22,585 nucleotides of DNA from JANNRA01 sp031401035 (GCA_031401035.1 JANNRA010000166.1:1-22585); one strand, 5' to 3'. Counted from the first letter of the stretch, positions 14,929 through 22,503 are shown. Notes: a model not told the origin generated them from the sequence alone. Made by a program: numbers and translations.

Positions 14929-15696
14929 TCAACCCGAGCGGCTGCCGGCCCGCGGCGTCACCAGCCAGCCGCGCCCGACGCCGACCAGCAGTGCCCCGAG
15001 CGCCACGCAGAGCAGTCCGATCAGGACGCCACGCCGCGTCGGCAGCTCTGCCCAGGGCAACACACGGGCGCGATGGTAGAGGGTCGCGGCGAGGGCCAAC
15101 AGCACCCCGAGCCCCGACAGCGCGACGCCGGCGCGGCGGCAGAAGCGGCGCAGGTCGACGACCTCGTGGGTGAGCTGCTGGGTCAGGTCGGCGCGCTCGT
15201 AGGCGACGCCGATCTCGCTCGCCAGCACGTCGAGGAACTCCAGCGCCTCCTCGGTCAGGTACGCCGCGCCCGGGTTGACGACCTCGATCACGCCGATGTT
15301 GCCGTCGCGCGTGCGCAGCGGCGCGCACAACAGCGAGCGGGTGTGCATGGCGGTGCTGCGGTCGACGGCGTCGTAGAAGCGCGCGTCGCTGGCGGTGTCG
15401 GCGACCAGCGCGCTCTCGTCGTTGCGAAAGACCCAGCCGGCGATGCCGCGCTCGACCGAAAAATGCAGATCGGACAGCTGCGCGGCGCTGGCGGCGCCGA
15501 CGGCGCCCTGGCTGGCGACCGGAAAGCGGAACTCCCGCCCGCTCGGGTCGAGCAGCAGCAGGGCGCAGCCCTCGGCCTCGAACAACTCGCGGGCGCGCCG
15601 CGTCGCCTCGCGCACCAGCCCATCGAGGTCACCCGCCCCGGCCAGGCTGCGGCTCAGCTCGGCGAGCGCGCGCAGGCGCTCCGCCTGGTCGCTCAC
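14929..15696 (-). CDS. GAF-domain protein with two C-terminal membrane segments
   Basis: 255 residues from GTG at 15696. Residues about 5-170 form a GAF sensory domain: EAEGCALLLLDPSGREFRF, VERGIAGWVFRNDESALVADT, DARFYDAVDR, RSLLCAPLRTRDGNIGVIEVVNP, followed by the helix EEALEFLDVLASEIGVAYERA. A short linker then leads to hydrophobic segments at about 189-207 and 223-245, so it is membrane anchored with the GAF part on one side. There is no kinase, cyclase or HTH output domain. It stands next to a P450 gene on the same strand (47 bases). The bound ligand (cyclic nucleotide, small metabolite, heme) cannot be told. A related protein class pairs such GAF anchors with signalling partners, which are not visible here. 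Confidence 0.85.
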   Translation of the reverse strand: MSDQAERLRALAELSRSLAGAGDLDGLVREATRRARELFEAEGCALLLLDPSGREFRFPVASQGAVGAASAAQLSDLHFSVERGIAGWVFRNDESALVADTASDARFYDAVDRSTAMHTRSLLCAPLRTRDGNIGVIEVVNPGAAYLTEEALEFLDVLASEIGVAYERADLTQQLTHEVVDLRRFCRRAGVALSGLGVLLALAATLYHRARVLPWAELPTRRGVLIGLLCVALGALLVGVGRGWLVTPRAGSRSG

Positions 15697-15916
15697 CCGT
15701 GCGCCTCGTCGTGCATTGCTGATTCTCTAGCGCGTCGCACGGTTGTCCGTCCATGCGCACAGATCCCCGTGCTGCCGGAAAGCCCGGGAGCGTCGTTCGG
15801 TCGAGGGCGCCCCTCCTGAAGCAAAGACTCTTCACACGGAGGCACGGCGAAGCGGAGGCGAAATCCCACCCGCTCCGGAAACCTCCGTGCCTCCGTGGTG
15901 AAGTTCTCTCTTTCCC
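15697..15916. other. 220-base intergenic region containing an inverted repeat
   Basis: Between the GntR regulator and the GAF gene, both leftward, no coding frame is convincing. The part near the GAF gene (15697-15770) has no clear promoter I can support. The part near the regulator gene carries the repeat at 15831-15902 described separately. Confidence 0.6.
15831..15902. repeat. Inverted repeat of CGGAGG/CCTCCG type (dispersed intergenic element)
   Basis: TTCACACGGAGGCACGG (15831-15847) pairs with CCGTGCCTCCGTGGTGAA (15885-15902), differing by one inserted base. The loop of about 37 bases holds a weak inner CGGAG/CTCCG pair. The right arm plus the following TTCTCTCTTTC resembles 22473-22503 (CTCCGTTCCTCCGTGTGA then TTTTCTTTC), indicating a repeated family in this genome. 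Confidence 0.7.
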
Positions 15917-16696
15917 CTACGCCCGGTGGCGTCGCACCTTGGCGCGGCTCTGCACGTCGCCGAGGACGCTCGCCTCGAGGTCGACCAGATAGCCGCGCCA
16001 GAGCTGCTCCGCCGCCTCGCCGCGACCGCCGGCGACGGCGGCAGTGACGGCCCGCTGGGCGGCGATGAGGCGGCGGCGCAGGCGGTCGCGACCGGCGTCG
16101 TCGACGTCGATCATCGGCGTGCGCGACACCGCCTGGCGCGACACCAGATCGTGCAGGAGCCGCACCAGCAGCACCAGGGCCGGGTTACCGGCGCGCTCGA
16201 CCAGCACCTCCTGGAAGCGCATCGCCAGCGCCGCCAGGGAACGCTTCGCGCCGACCAACGCCTCCTCCTCGACGATCACCGCCCCGAGCGCGCGCGCCGC
16301 GGCGCGCGGCGCGCGTTCGGCCGCCAGACGCGCCGCGCCCGGCTCGAGCAGGCGGCGCACCTCGTAGACATCGGCGATCGTTCCGCCCTGCAACTGCAAC
16401 AGCAGCGCACAGTGGCTGGAGGCGGCGTGGATGTCGGGCTGGCAGACGCGCGCCCCGCCGCGCGCGCCGCGCACCACCTCGATCAGCCGCTCGGTCTCGA
16501 GAATGCGCAACGCTTCGCGTACCGTCGGCCGAGCGACGGCGAAATGCGCCAGCAGCTCGCTCTCGTTCGGCAGCGGACTACCCGGCACCAGCCCGCCGGC
16601 GGCGATCTGCGCCCGGATGGCGTCGGCGATCAACTCCGACGCCTTGCGCACGCGCACCGGCCGCCCGGTCAACTGCGCTTTCGGACTTGCCCTCAT
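15917..16696 (-). CDS. FadR/GntR-family transcriptional regulator (FCD type)
   Basis: 259 residues from ATG at 16696. The N-terminal winged helix-turn-helix spans about 20-86 (ELIADAIRAQIAAGGLVPGSPLPNESELLAHFAVARPTVREALRILETERL, with the GntR-type PGSPLP...E). The C-terminal all-helical FCD domain runs about 100-245 (ADVYEVRRLLEPGAARLAAERA). It binds an acid or acyl ligand in related members. It is divergent from the amidohydrolase gene, with start codons 51 bases apart, and is probably a local repressor of the amidohydrolase-OYE-questin-oxidase-like cluster. Its promoter is predicted to give a very short leader. Ligand unknown. Confidence 0.9.
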   Translation of the reverse strand: MRASPKAQLTGRPVRVRKASELIADAIRAQIAAGGLVPGSPLPNESELLAHFAVARPTVREALRILETERLIEVVRGARGGARVCQPDIHAASSHCALLLQLQGGTIADVYEVRRLLEPGAARLAAERAPRAAARALGAVIVEEEALVGAKRSLAALAMRFQEVLVERAGNPALVLLVRLLHDLVSRQAVSRTPMIDVDDAGRDRLRRRLIAAQRAVTAAVAGGRGEAAEQLWRGYLVDLEASVLGDVQSRAKVRRHRA

Positions 16697-16713
16697 TGCG
16701 CCATTCGTATAAT
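16687..16713 (+). promoter_or_regulatory. Promoter of the amidohydrolase cluster
   Basis: Rightward: TATAAT (16708-16713, perfect) preceded by a weak -35 TTGCCC (16687-16692) with a 15-base spacer. It overlaps the -10 of the divergent GntR promoter. The leader to the ATG at 16748 is short and contains GGAGG at 16739-16743. The palindrome overlaps the end of the -10. Confidence 0.65.
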
Positions 16714-16734
16714 TCGATAGCGAATTGATTTCAA
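16706..16734 (-). promoter_or_regulatory. Promoter of the GntR-type gene with an embedded palindrome
   Basis: Leftward: -35 TTGAAA (16734-16729), 17-base spacer, -10 TATACG (16711-16706), then 9 bases to the ATG. The spacer contains AATTCG-ATAG-CGAATT (16711-16726), an exact 6+6 inverted repeat. This gives a near-leaderless mRNA. Repressor bound to the palindrome would block this promoter. Confidence 0.7.
16711..16726. promoter_or_regulatory. Candidate operator, AATTCGATAGCGAATT
   Basis: A 6-base inverted repeat with a 4-base spacer lies between the divergent GntR and amidohydrolase genes and overlaps both -10 elements. A dimeric GntR-type repressor commonly binds sites of this size, so it is the likely target of the local regulator. 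AT-rich composition contrasts with the rest of the window. Confidence 0.7.
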
Positions 16735-16747
16735 CTGCGGAGGACCC

Positions 16748-17869
16748 ATGGCACGCGAGTACACGTTGATCTCGGCCGATTCCCACGTTCTCGAACCACC
16801 GCACCTGTGGACGACCTACATGGAGAAGCGCTTCCACGATAAGGTGCCGCGCGTCGTCTCGGACGGCGAGGGCGGCGAGGCGTGGCAGTTCGCGGCCGAC
16901 ATCCCGCCCGCGCCGATCGGCATCTACGCCTCGGCCGGCCGGCCGCACGAGGACATCCGCTGGACCGGCGTCACCTTCGCGCAGTCCAACCAGGGCAACT
17001 TCCGCGGCGAGCCGCGCCTGAAGGAACAGGACCAGGACGGCATCGACGCCGAGGTGATGTTCGGCTCGGCGCGCATGATGAGCCACTTCTACTCCGACGC
17101 CGACCCCGAGTTTCAGCTCGCCGGTGTGCGCGCTTACAACGACTGGATGGCCAAGGAGGTCATGGCGGTCGACCCCAACCGCCTGATCGGCCTGGCCTGC
17201 ATGCCGGCGCTGTCGGTGGACGCGGCCATCGCGGAGATGGAGCGCTGCCTGAAGGTGGGCTTCAAGGGCGTCTGGCTCAACACCATGCCCAGCGTCGGCG
17301 CCACCATCCGGCCGGAAGACGACAAGTTCTGGGCGGCGGCGCAGGCCAACGGCGTCGCCGTCCACTTCCACGTGCGCGTCATGCGCGCCCTCGCCAAGCC
17401 GAAGCCGAAGGGGGCGCGCGGCGACGACCTGGTCGGCCTGGCCAGCGTCGGCGCCGCCAACATGATCATCGACATGGGCGAGATCATCCAGTCGGGCGTG
17501 CACGACCGCTTCCCCGACCTCACCTGGGTGATGGTCGAGGCCGGCTCGGGCTGGATCCCCTACATCCTCGAGCAGCTCGATGACCGCTGGCATCGCAACC
17601 GCTCCTGGCTGCCGGTGAAGCTGCAGCACGAGCCGAGCGAGTACTACCGCCGCAACTGGCGTTCGACGTTCATGATCGACCGCTACGCGGTGGAGAACCG
17701 GCACCGCATCGGCATCGACAACCTGATGTTCTCGACCGACTACCCGCATCACGGCTGCGACTGGCCCAACACCCGCGCCACGGTCGACAAGATGTTCGAG
17801 GGCGTGCCGGCCGCCGACCGCTACAAACTCTGCGCCGGCAACGCGGCGAAACTCTACGGCCTGAGCTGA
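16748..17869 (+). CDS. Amidohydrolase family 2 protein (ACMSD-like decarboxylase/hydrolase)
   Basis: 373 residues; a GGAGG Shine-Dalgarno ends 4 bases before the ATG. The metal site of ACMSD-type amidohydrolases is partly visible: Asp11 and His13 in ISADSHVLEPP, His206 and His208 in AVHFHVRV, Glu264 in VMVEAGSGWIPYILEQLD and Asp331 in FSTDYPHHGCDWP. FKGVWLNTMPSVG is the usual barrel strand. The position usually held by His in VxHxGG is Glu here, which is common in this SADSHxxEPP group. Such enzymes decarboxylate or hydrolyse cyclic acids or their open forms. It is the first gene of a likely cluster with the OYE and questin-oxidase-like genes, but a strong hairpin lies 8 bases after its stop codon. 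The substrate is unknown. Confidence 0.9.
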   Translation: MAREYTLISADSHVLEPPHLWTTYMEKRFHDKVPRVVSDGEGGEAWQFAADIPPAPIGIYASAGRPHEDIRWTGVTFAQSNQGNFRGEPRLKEQDQDGIDAEVMFGSARMMSHFYSDADPEFQLAGVRAYNDWMAKEVMAVDPNRLIGLACMPALSVDAAIAEMERCLKVGFKGVWLNTMPSVGATIRPEDDKFWAAAQANGVAVHFHVRVMRALAKPKPKGARGDDLVGLASVGAANMIIDMGEIIQSGVHDRFPDLTWVMVEAGSGWIPYILEQLDDRWHRNRSWLPVKLQHEPSEYYRRNWRSTFMIDRYAVENRHRIGIDNLMFSTDYPHHGCDWPNTRATVDKMFEGVPAADRYKLCAGNAAKLYGLS

Positions 17870-17876
17870 TCGACGC

Positions 17877-17903
17877 GGGGAGGGCGCCGCCGGCGCCCTC
17901 CCC
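17877..17903 (+). terminator. Perfect 12-bp GC hairpin after the amidohydrolase gene
   Basis: GGGGAGGGCGCC (17877-17888) pairs with GGCGCCCTCCCC (17892-17903) around a 3-base loop. It is followed by GCCCCCACC, not T's, so a canonical rho-independent terminator is unlikely; it may partly uncouple the amidohydrolase from the next gene or protect the upstream mRNA end. Confidence 0.6.
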
Positions 17904-17920
17904 GCCCCCACCTGCATCGC

Positions 17921-19216
17921 ATGTCCGCCGCCGCCGCCCTCGCCGCGCCGCTGCGCCTGCCGAACGGCGCCACGCTGCCCAACCGCATCGCCAAGGCGGC
18001 GATGACCGAGGGGCTGGCCGAGCACGGCCGCGCCGGCCCGGCTCTGGCCGTCCTCTACGAGCGCTGGGCGCGCGGCGGCGCCGGGCTGCTGCTCACCGGC
18101 AACGTCATCGTCGATTGCGCCCACCTCGAACGCCCGGGCAACGTCGTCCTCAACGCTGAACCCGACGCCGCCGCGCGCGCCGGCCTATGCGCCTGGAGCG
18201 CCGCGGCACACGCCGGCGGGGCGCGCATCTGGATGCAGCTCAGCCATGCCGGCCGGCAGACTCCGGTGCGGGTCAATCGCCACCCGCAAGCGCCGTCCGC
18301 GGTGCCGGTGGCGCTGCCCGGGCGGCAGTTCGGCATGCCGCAGGCGCTCAGCGAGGCGGAGATCGAGGTGCTCATCGGCCGCTTCGCCCTGGCGGCGCGG
18401 GTGGCCCGCGAGTGCGGCTTCGACGGCGTCCAGGTGCACGCGGCGCACGGCTACCTGATCTCCGCCTTCCTCAACCCGCGCGCCAACCAGCGCACCGACC
18501 GTTGGGGCGGCGCCTTGGCCAACCGCGCCCGCTTCCTGCTCGCGGCGGTGGCCGCCGTGCGCGAGGCGGTCGGCGCCGACTTCCCCCTCGGCGTCAAGCT
18601 CAACTCAGCCGACTTCCAGAAAGGCGGCTTCGCCTTCGAGGACAGCCGCACGGTCGCCGCCTGGCTGGCCGACGCCGGCATCGATCTGCTCGAGATCTCG
18701 GGCGGCTCCTACGAACAGCCTCGGATGATGAACCTCGCCGGCCTTGAGGCGAGCGAGACGCCTACCCTCCCCGCTTCGACGCAGGCGCGCGAAGCCTACT
18801 TCCTCGACTTCGCACGCGCCCTGCTGGCGGCGCGGACGCCGCCGCTGATGGTTACCGGCGGCTTCCGCTCGAGCGCGGCGATGGCCGAAGCGCTGGCACT
18901 CGGCGTCGCCGTCATCGGCATCGCCCGGCCGCTCTGCGTGACGCCGGAGGCACCCGCCCGCCTCCTCGCCGGCAGCGTCGCCGGACTCGAACGCTACGAG
19001 GACCGCCTGCGCCTCGGCCCCGGCCCGTTCGCTCCGTCATCGCCCTTCGCAGTCGTGAAGGCAATTAACGGCTTCGCCAGTATGTCATGGTATTATCAAC
19101 AGATTCGGCTCCTCGCATGTGGTCGTGATGCGGCCCCGGCGATGTCCGTGCTGGGCGCCTTCATCGCCGAGCAACGCGCCGACGCACGCATCCGCCGGCG
19201 CGACGCCAGCAGCTGA
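17921..19216 (+). CDS. Old Yellow Enzyme-family NADH:flavin oxidoreductase
   Basis: 431 residues, ATG at 17921 with no clear Shine-Dalgarno. FMN-barrel motifs are present: NRIAKAAMTEGLAEHG, QLSHAGRQ (residues 106-113), the catalytic pair His173 and His176 in VQVHAAHGYLISAFLNP, then NQRTDRWGG, LGVKLNSADFQKGGF and PLMVTGGFRS...GVAVIGIARPL. It reduces activated C=C bonds using FMN and NAD(P)H in the cytoplasm. It follows the amidohydrolase with 51 bases including a hairpin. There is no C-terminal Fe-S/FAD extension like 2,4-dienoyl-CoA reductase, so it is a short OYE. Codons 381-405 at 19061-19135 are unlike the rest of the gene (see findings). The substrate is unknown. Confidence 0.93.
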   Translation: MSAAAALAAPLRLPNGATLPNRIAKAAMTEGLAEHGRAGPALAVLYERWARGGAGLLLTGNVIVDCAHLERPGNVVLNAEPDAAARAGLCAWSAAAHAGGARIWMQLSHAGRQTPVRVNRHPQAPSAVPVALPGRQFGMPQALSEAEIEVLIGRFALAARVARECGFDGVQVHAAHGYLISAFLNPRANQRTDRWGGALANRARFLLAAVAAVREAVGADFPLGVKLNSADFQKGGFAFEDSRTVAAWLADAGIDLLEISGGSYEQPRMMNLAGLEASETPTLPASTQAREAYFLDFARALLAARTPPLMVTGGFRSSAAMAEALALGVAVIGIARPLCVTPEAPARLLAGSVAGLERYEDRLRLGPGPFAPSSPFAVVKAINGFASMSWYYQQIRLLACGRDAAPAMSVLGAFIAEQRADARIRRRDASS

Positions 19217-19293
19217 GCACCGCGCCTGGATGACGCGGCCCTGCTCGGCGTGCGGCGAATCCGCCGGCGGGATATGAGGCAGGGGTCTCAACC

Positions 19294-20355
19294 ATGCGCG
19301 CTCCCGACTACGCCCCCCTCGACGACGCCCTCGACCTGCTCGCCGAGTCCGGCCCCGACCTGCGCAACGGCATGACCAACCACGCGCCGATGGCGGTCGA
19401 GGCGCTCTGCGCGCTGGGCCGAGCGGACGCGGTGCCGGGCTGGCTGGCGCACTATCGCGCCGAGCTGCTGCCCTGGCCGGCGCCGCGGGCGACGATCAGC
19501 GACGCCACCTGGCCTGCCGCCCTCGGCCGGCTCGAGCGCGCCGGCGACTGGCGTGCCTACTTCGCCGGCGCCGTCGCCGCGGCGCCGTGGCGCGAGGTGC
19601 TGGCCACCTGGACGGCGCGCCTCGCCCCGGGCTTCTGCGCCGCCGCGACGCACGGCATCATCCGCGTCGGCCACGCCGCGCGCAGCCTGGCGGTCGCGGA
19701 GACGCCGGCGCGCCGGCGCGAGCTGGGCGATGCCTTCGCCGCCTGGGCCTACGCCTACCAGACGCTGCCGACGGCGCCGTTCGCGGGTCGTCCGCGACCG
19801 CCGCGCCAGGCCCTGGCGCAGGTAGCGATGGTGCCGCCGGCGGCGCGCCGCTTCAGCGGCACCATCACCTCGTCGCTCGAGGCGCTGGCGGACTTCCCGC
19901 CCTTCGCGCCGGTGATCGGCCAGCTCGACGTCGACGACGATCCCGCCCGCCTGTTGCCGCCCCTGGCCGAAGTGTTCGCGCGCGCCTATCTCGCCAATGC
20001 CCACGATCTGCTCACCGCCATCGTCTTCATCCACGGCGTCACCAGCGTCGTCGCCCTCGGCCACGTGCTGCCGGCGCTGGCGCCGCCGCAGCAGCGCGCG
20101 GCGGTGCGCTTTGCCTGGCAGTCGGGCTGCGGTCTCTATGCCGCCTTCGCCACGGCGCCGCCGCTGGACGGGCCGGCGGCGGCGCCGCGCGAGAGCGCGG
20201 CGACCATCGCCGACCGCGCCGTCGCGCACGGCGACGAGCACGCGATCAAGTTCGCCGAGGCCTGCATCGGGCTGCACGCGCAGACCGGCGAGGGCTTGTT
20301 TCTGACGGCGGCGCACGGTGCGCAGGCCTTGCTGACGCCGACCAGCGGCGCCTGA
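19294..20355 (+). CDS. Questin-oxidase-like protein (DUF4243 family)
   Basis: 353 residues; the ATG is preceded by GAGGCAGGGG. It resembles the questin oxidase family, whose fungal members (e.g. in geodin biosynthesis) perform Baeyer-Villiger ring opening of anthraquinones. Visible traits are NHAPMAVEALCALGR (His30), THGIIRVGHAARSLA (His120 and His127), NAHDLLTAIVFIHGVTS (His237 and His247) and DEHAIKFAEACIG (His316). The conserved His pattern and the predicted all-helical architecture fit. The bacterial role is unknown; 77 bases separate it from the OYE gene, so it is likely co-transcribed. The gene converges with the ABC exporter, with 9 bases between stops. The family call rests on remembered pattern, not a search. 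Confidence 0.72.
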   Translation: MRAPDYAPLDDALDLLAESGPDLRNGMTNHAPMAVEALCALGRADAVPGWLAHYRAELLPWPAPRATISDATWPAALGRLERAGDWRAYFAGAVAAAPWREVLATWTARLAPGFCAAATHGIIRVGHAARSLAVAETPARRRELGDAFAAWAYAYQTLPTAPFAGRPRPPRQALAQVAMVPPAARRFSGTITSSLEALADFPPFAPVIGQLDVDDDPARLLPPLAEVFARAYLANAHDLLTAIVFIHGVTSVVALGHVLPALAPPQQRAAVRFAWQSGCGLYAAFATAPPLDGPAAAPRESAATIADRAVAHGDEHAIKFAEACIGLHAQTGEGLFLTAAHGAQALLTPTSGA

Positions 20356-20364
20356 GAACGCCGC

Positions 20365-22284
20365 TCAGGGCTCGGCGCCCGGGCCGCGCCGCTCGTAGAG
20401 CGCGTGCAGCGTCGCGTAGTGCTCGCCGCGGGCCAGCAGCTCGGCGTGGGTGCCGACCTCGACGATGCGCCCGGCGTGCAGCACGACGATGCGGTCGGCG
20501 AGCCCGACAGTGGTCAGTCGGTGCGAGACGAGGATCGTCGTGCGTCCGTGCGCCAGAACGCGGAACTGCTCGAGCAGGGCCCGCTCGGCGCGCGGATCGA
20601 GGTGCGCCGTCGGCTCGTCGAGCAGCAGCAGCGCCGCCGGCCGGGCGAAGGCGCGCGCCACGGCGAGGGCCTGCCATTGCCCCGCCGACAGGTCGGTCTC
20701 GCCGAAGCCGCGCCCGAGCGACGTATCGTAGCCGCGCGGCAGGGCCTCGATCAGCGCCGCGACGCCGGCCTGCTGCGCCACCGCCTCGACGCCGCGGCGA
20801 TCGTCCAGCAGCCGCGTCCAGTCGCCGTAGGCGATGTTGTCGGCGGCGCTCGCCTCGAAGCGGCCGAAGCCCTGGAAGACGCAGGCGACCTGCTCGTGCA
20901 GCGCCGCCGGCGCCAGGGCGCGCAGGTCGACGCCGTCGAAGAGGATGGTACCGGCATCGGGCTCGTACAGGTGTGCGATCAGCTTCACCAGCGTCGTCTT
21001 GCCGGCGCCGTTCTCGCCCACCACGGCGATCGTCTCGCCCGCTGCGATGTGCAGCGAGAGATCGTCGATCGCCGGCGCCGCGGCGCCGGGGTAGGTGAAG
21101 CGCACCGCACGCAACTCGATCTCACCGCGCGCCGGCGCCGGCAGCGGCGTCACGGCGGGCGCGGCCGCGGCACGGCGTGGGCGCTCGGCGAGGAAGGCCA
21201 TGACATCGGCGATGGCCAACGACTCGGTCAGCGTCGCCCCGGCCAGTCCCGCAAAGGTCTCCAGCGTCAGACGCAGGCGCGCCGTCGCGGCGCCGAAGAT
21301 CGCCAGGTCGCCGATGCTGACGCCGCCCTGCAGCGCGCGCCAGGCGACATGCACGACGGCGGCATAGACCACCGTCGTGCTCAGCGTGACAAAGCCGGCG
21401 CCGCGGCGCGCGCCGCGCAGCGCCAGGCGCCAGTCCTGGCGGCGGAACTCTTCCATCAGGGCCGCAAAGCGCGCACCGAGCAGCGGCGCCAGGCGCAGCA
21501 GCCGCACCTCGCCCGCCGTCGCCGCGCCGGTCAGGGTGCTCATGAAGTAGCCCGTCCAACGCCGCTGCGTGGTGCGCGCGTGCTCGAGCGCGTGCTGGTC
21601 CGCCGCCAGCCGCCACTGCTGCACCAGATAGGGGAGCGCCAGGATCAGCAGGACCACCGCCACCCACGGCTCGATGGCCACCAGAATGGCGAGCAGCGAG
21701 ACGACCTGTACCCCGGTACTGATGGCCGAAATGGCGTTGACGAGTCCGGAGGTGACGTGCCCGGCGGGGTTGTCCTTGGCGCGCTGCAGCAGGTCCTGCG
21801 CGCGCGGGTCCTCGAAGAACACCAGGTCGAGCGTCGCCGCGTGCGCCAGCAACTCGCCGGTCAGGCGGATGCCGAGACCGTCGCGCAGCCGCGTGCGCAG
21901 CAACGGCGCCAGCAACCCGGCGAGCCCCTCCAACAACGTCAGCGCAAAGCCCAGCGCCAGCCACGGCGCCAGCGGGCCGAGCTCGCCCATCCGGGCGAGA
22001 GCCCCCGCCCCCGCGACGGCGCCCGTTCCTGCGACGGCGCCCATTCCTGCGACGGCCCCCACTCCTGCGACCGCGCCATTGACGATGCCGCGCGCGCTCA
22101 ACGCCAGGCCGGCGGGAATCAATCCGCGCAGCACCGCCACCGCGACGACGCCGGCCAGCACGCGCGGACTGGTCTCCCAGGCGCGCGCCAGCGCCCAACG
22201 GGTGCCGGGCCACAAAGCGGTTTTGGGCCGCAGGGCGCCGCCGCGCCAGCCCGGCGGGCGTCGATCGGGTCGCGTCCCGCTCAT
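20365..22284 (-). CDS. ABC exporter with fused permease and ATPase domains
   Basis: 639 residues from ATG at 22284. Residues about 40-370 hold a six-helix ABC exporter membrane domain (hydrophobic stretches near 42-60, 105-125, 185-225, 300-330). The nucleotide-binding domain has Walker A GENGAGKT (423-430), the Q-loop CVFQGFGRFEASAADNIAYGD, signature LSAGQ (532-536, Ala in place of the second Gly of LSGGQ), Walker B LLLLDEPTAHLD (Asp556, Glu557) and the H-loop VSHRL (His588). It works as a homo- or heterodimer moving small molecules or lipids across the inner membrane. The first external loop has a hexapeptide repeat (residues 71-94). An open frame upstream to 22416 is rejected. No partner transporter is adjacent, and cargo is unknown. 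Confidence 0.93.
   Translation of the reverse strand: MSGTRPDRRPPGWRGGALRPKTALWPGTRWALARAWETSPRVLAGVVAVAVLRGLIPAGLALSARGIVNGAVAGVGAVAGMGAVAGTGAVAGAGALARMGELGPLAPWLALGFALTLLEGLAGLLAPLLRTRLRDGLGIRLTGELLAHAATLDLVFFEDPRAQDLLQRAKDNPAGHVTSGLVNAISAISTGVQVVSLLAILVAIEPWVAVVLLILALPYLVQQWRLAADQHALEHARTTQRRWTGYFMSTLTGAATAGEVRLLRLAPLLGARFAALMEEFRRQDWRLALRGARRGAGFVTLSTTVVYAAVVHVAWRALQGGVSIGDLAIFGAATARLRLTLETFAGLAGATLTESLAIADVMAFLAERPRRAAAAPAVTPLPAPARGEIELRAVRFTYPGAAAPAIDDLSLHIAAGETIAVVGENGAGKTTLVKLIAHLYEPDAGTILFDGVDLRALAPAALHEQVACVFQGFGRFEASAADNIAYGDWTRLLDDRRGVEAVAQQAGVAALIEALPRGYDTSLGRGFGETDLSAGQWQALAVARAFARPAALLLLDEPTAHLDPRAERALLEQFRVLAHGRTTILVSHRLTTVGLADRIVVLHAGRIVEVGTHAELLARGEHYATLHALYERRGPGAEP
22013..22080. 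repeat. 18-bp tandem repeat (about 3.8 copies) inside the ABC exporter gene
   Basis: Units start at 22013 (GCGACGGCGCCCGTTCCT), 22031, 22049 and a partial one at 22067, with a few substitutions. In the coding strand they spell AVAGxG repeats (x = V, M, T, A), residues 71-94. The unit is a multiple of three, so copy number changes keep the frame. Confidence 0.85.
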
Positions 22285-22472
22285 AGGTGCGGCCCGCGCT
22301 ACCGTGCCGCGCCGGGCGGCGCAAGGCGGGCCCGCGACTGACACCGACCAGCGCGGCCTCGCTCGCCTCGTTCTGACAATAATTTCACACGCAGAAGCGG
22401 CGGCATGGCCGCTCACGACGGGCTCGGCTGCGGGGGCGATGAAACGTCACCGCTGGCAGGCCGTCTCCGTTT

Positions 22473-22503
22473 CTCCGTTCCTCCGTGTGAGATCTTTTCT
22501 TTC
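22473..22503. repeat. Second CTCCGT repeat copy, related to 15884-15915
   Basis: CTCCGTTCCTCCGTGTGA followed by GATCTTTTCTTTC aligns with CTCCGTGCCTCCGTGGTGA and AGTTCTCTCTTTC at 15884-15912. About 90 bases upstream, TCACACG (22385-22391) is the reverse complement of CGTGTGA (22484-22490), as in the first copy's ends. Confidence 0.6.

Noticed and set aside
14882..15328. N-terminal extension of the P450 frame
   Set aside because: It runs antiphase through the GAF gene; ATG at 14881 has a good Shine-Dalgarno and the standard P450 length.
22285..22416. N-terminal extension of the ABC exporter frame
   Set aside because: Extra 44 residues lack family similarity and the ATG at 22284 gives a normal N-terminus.
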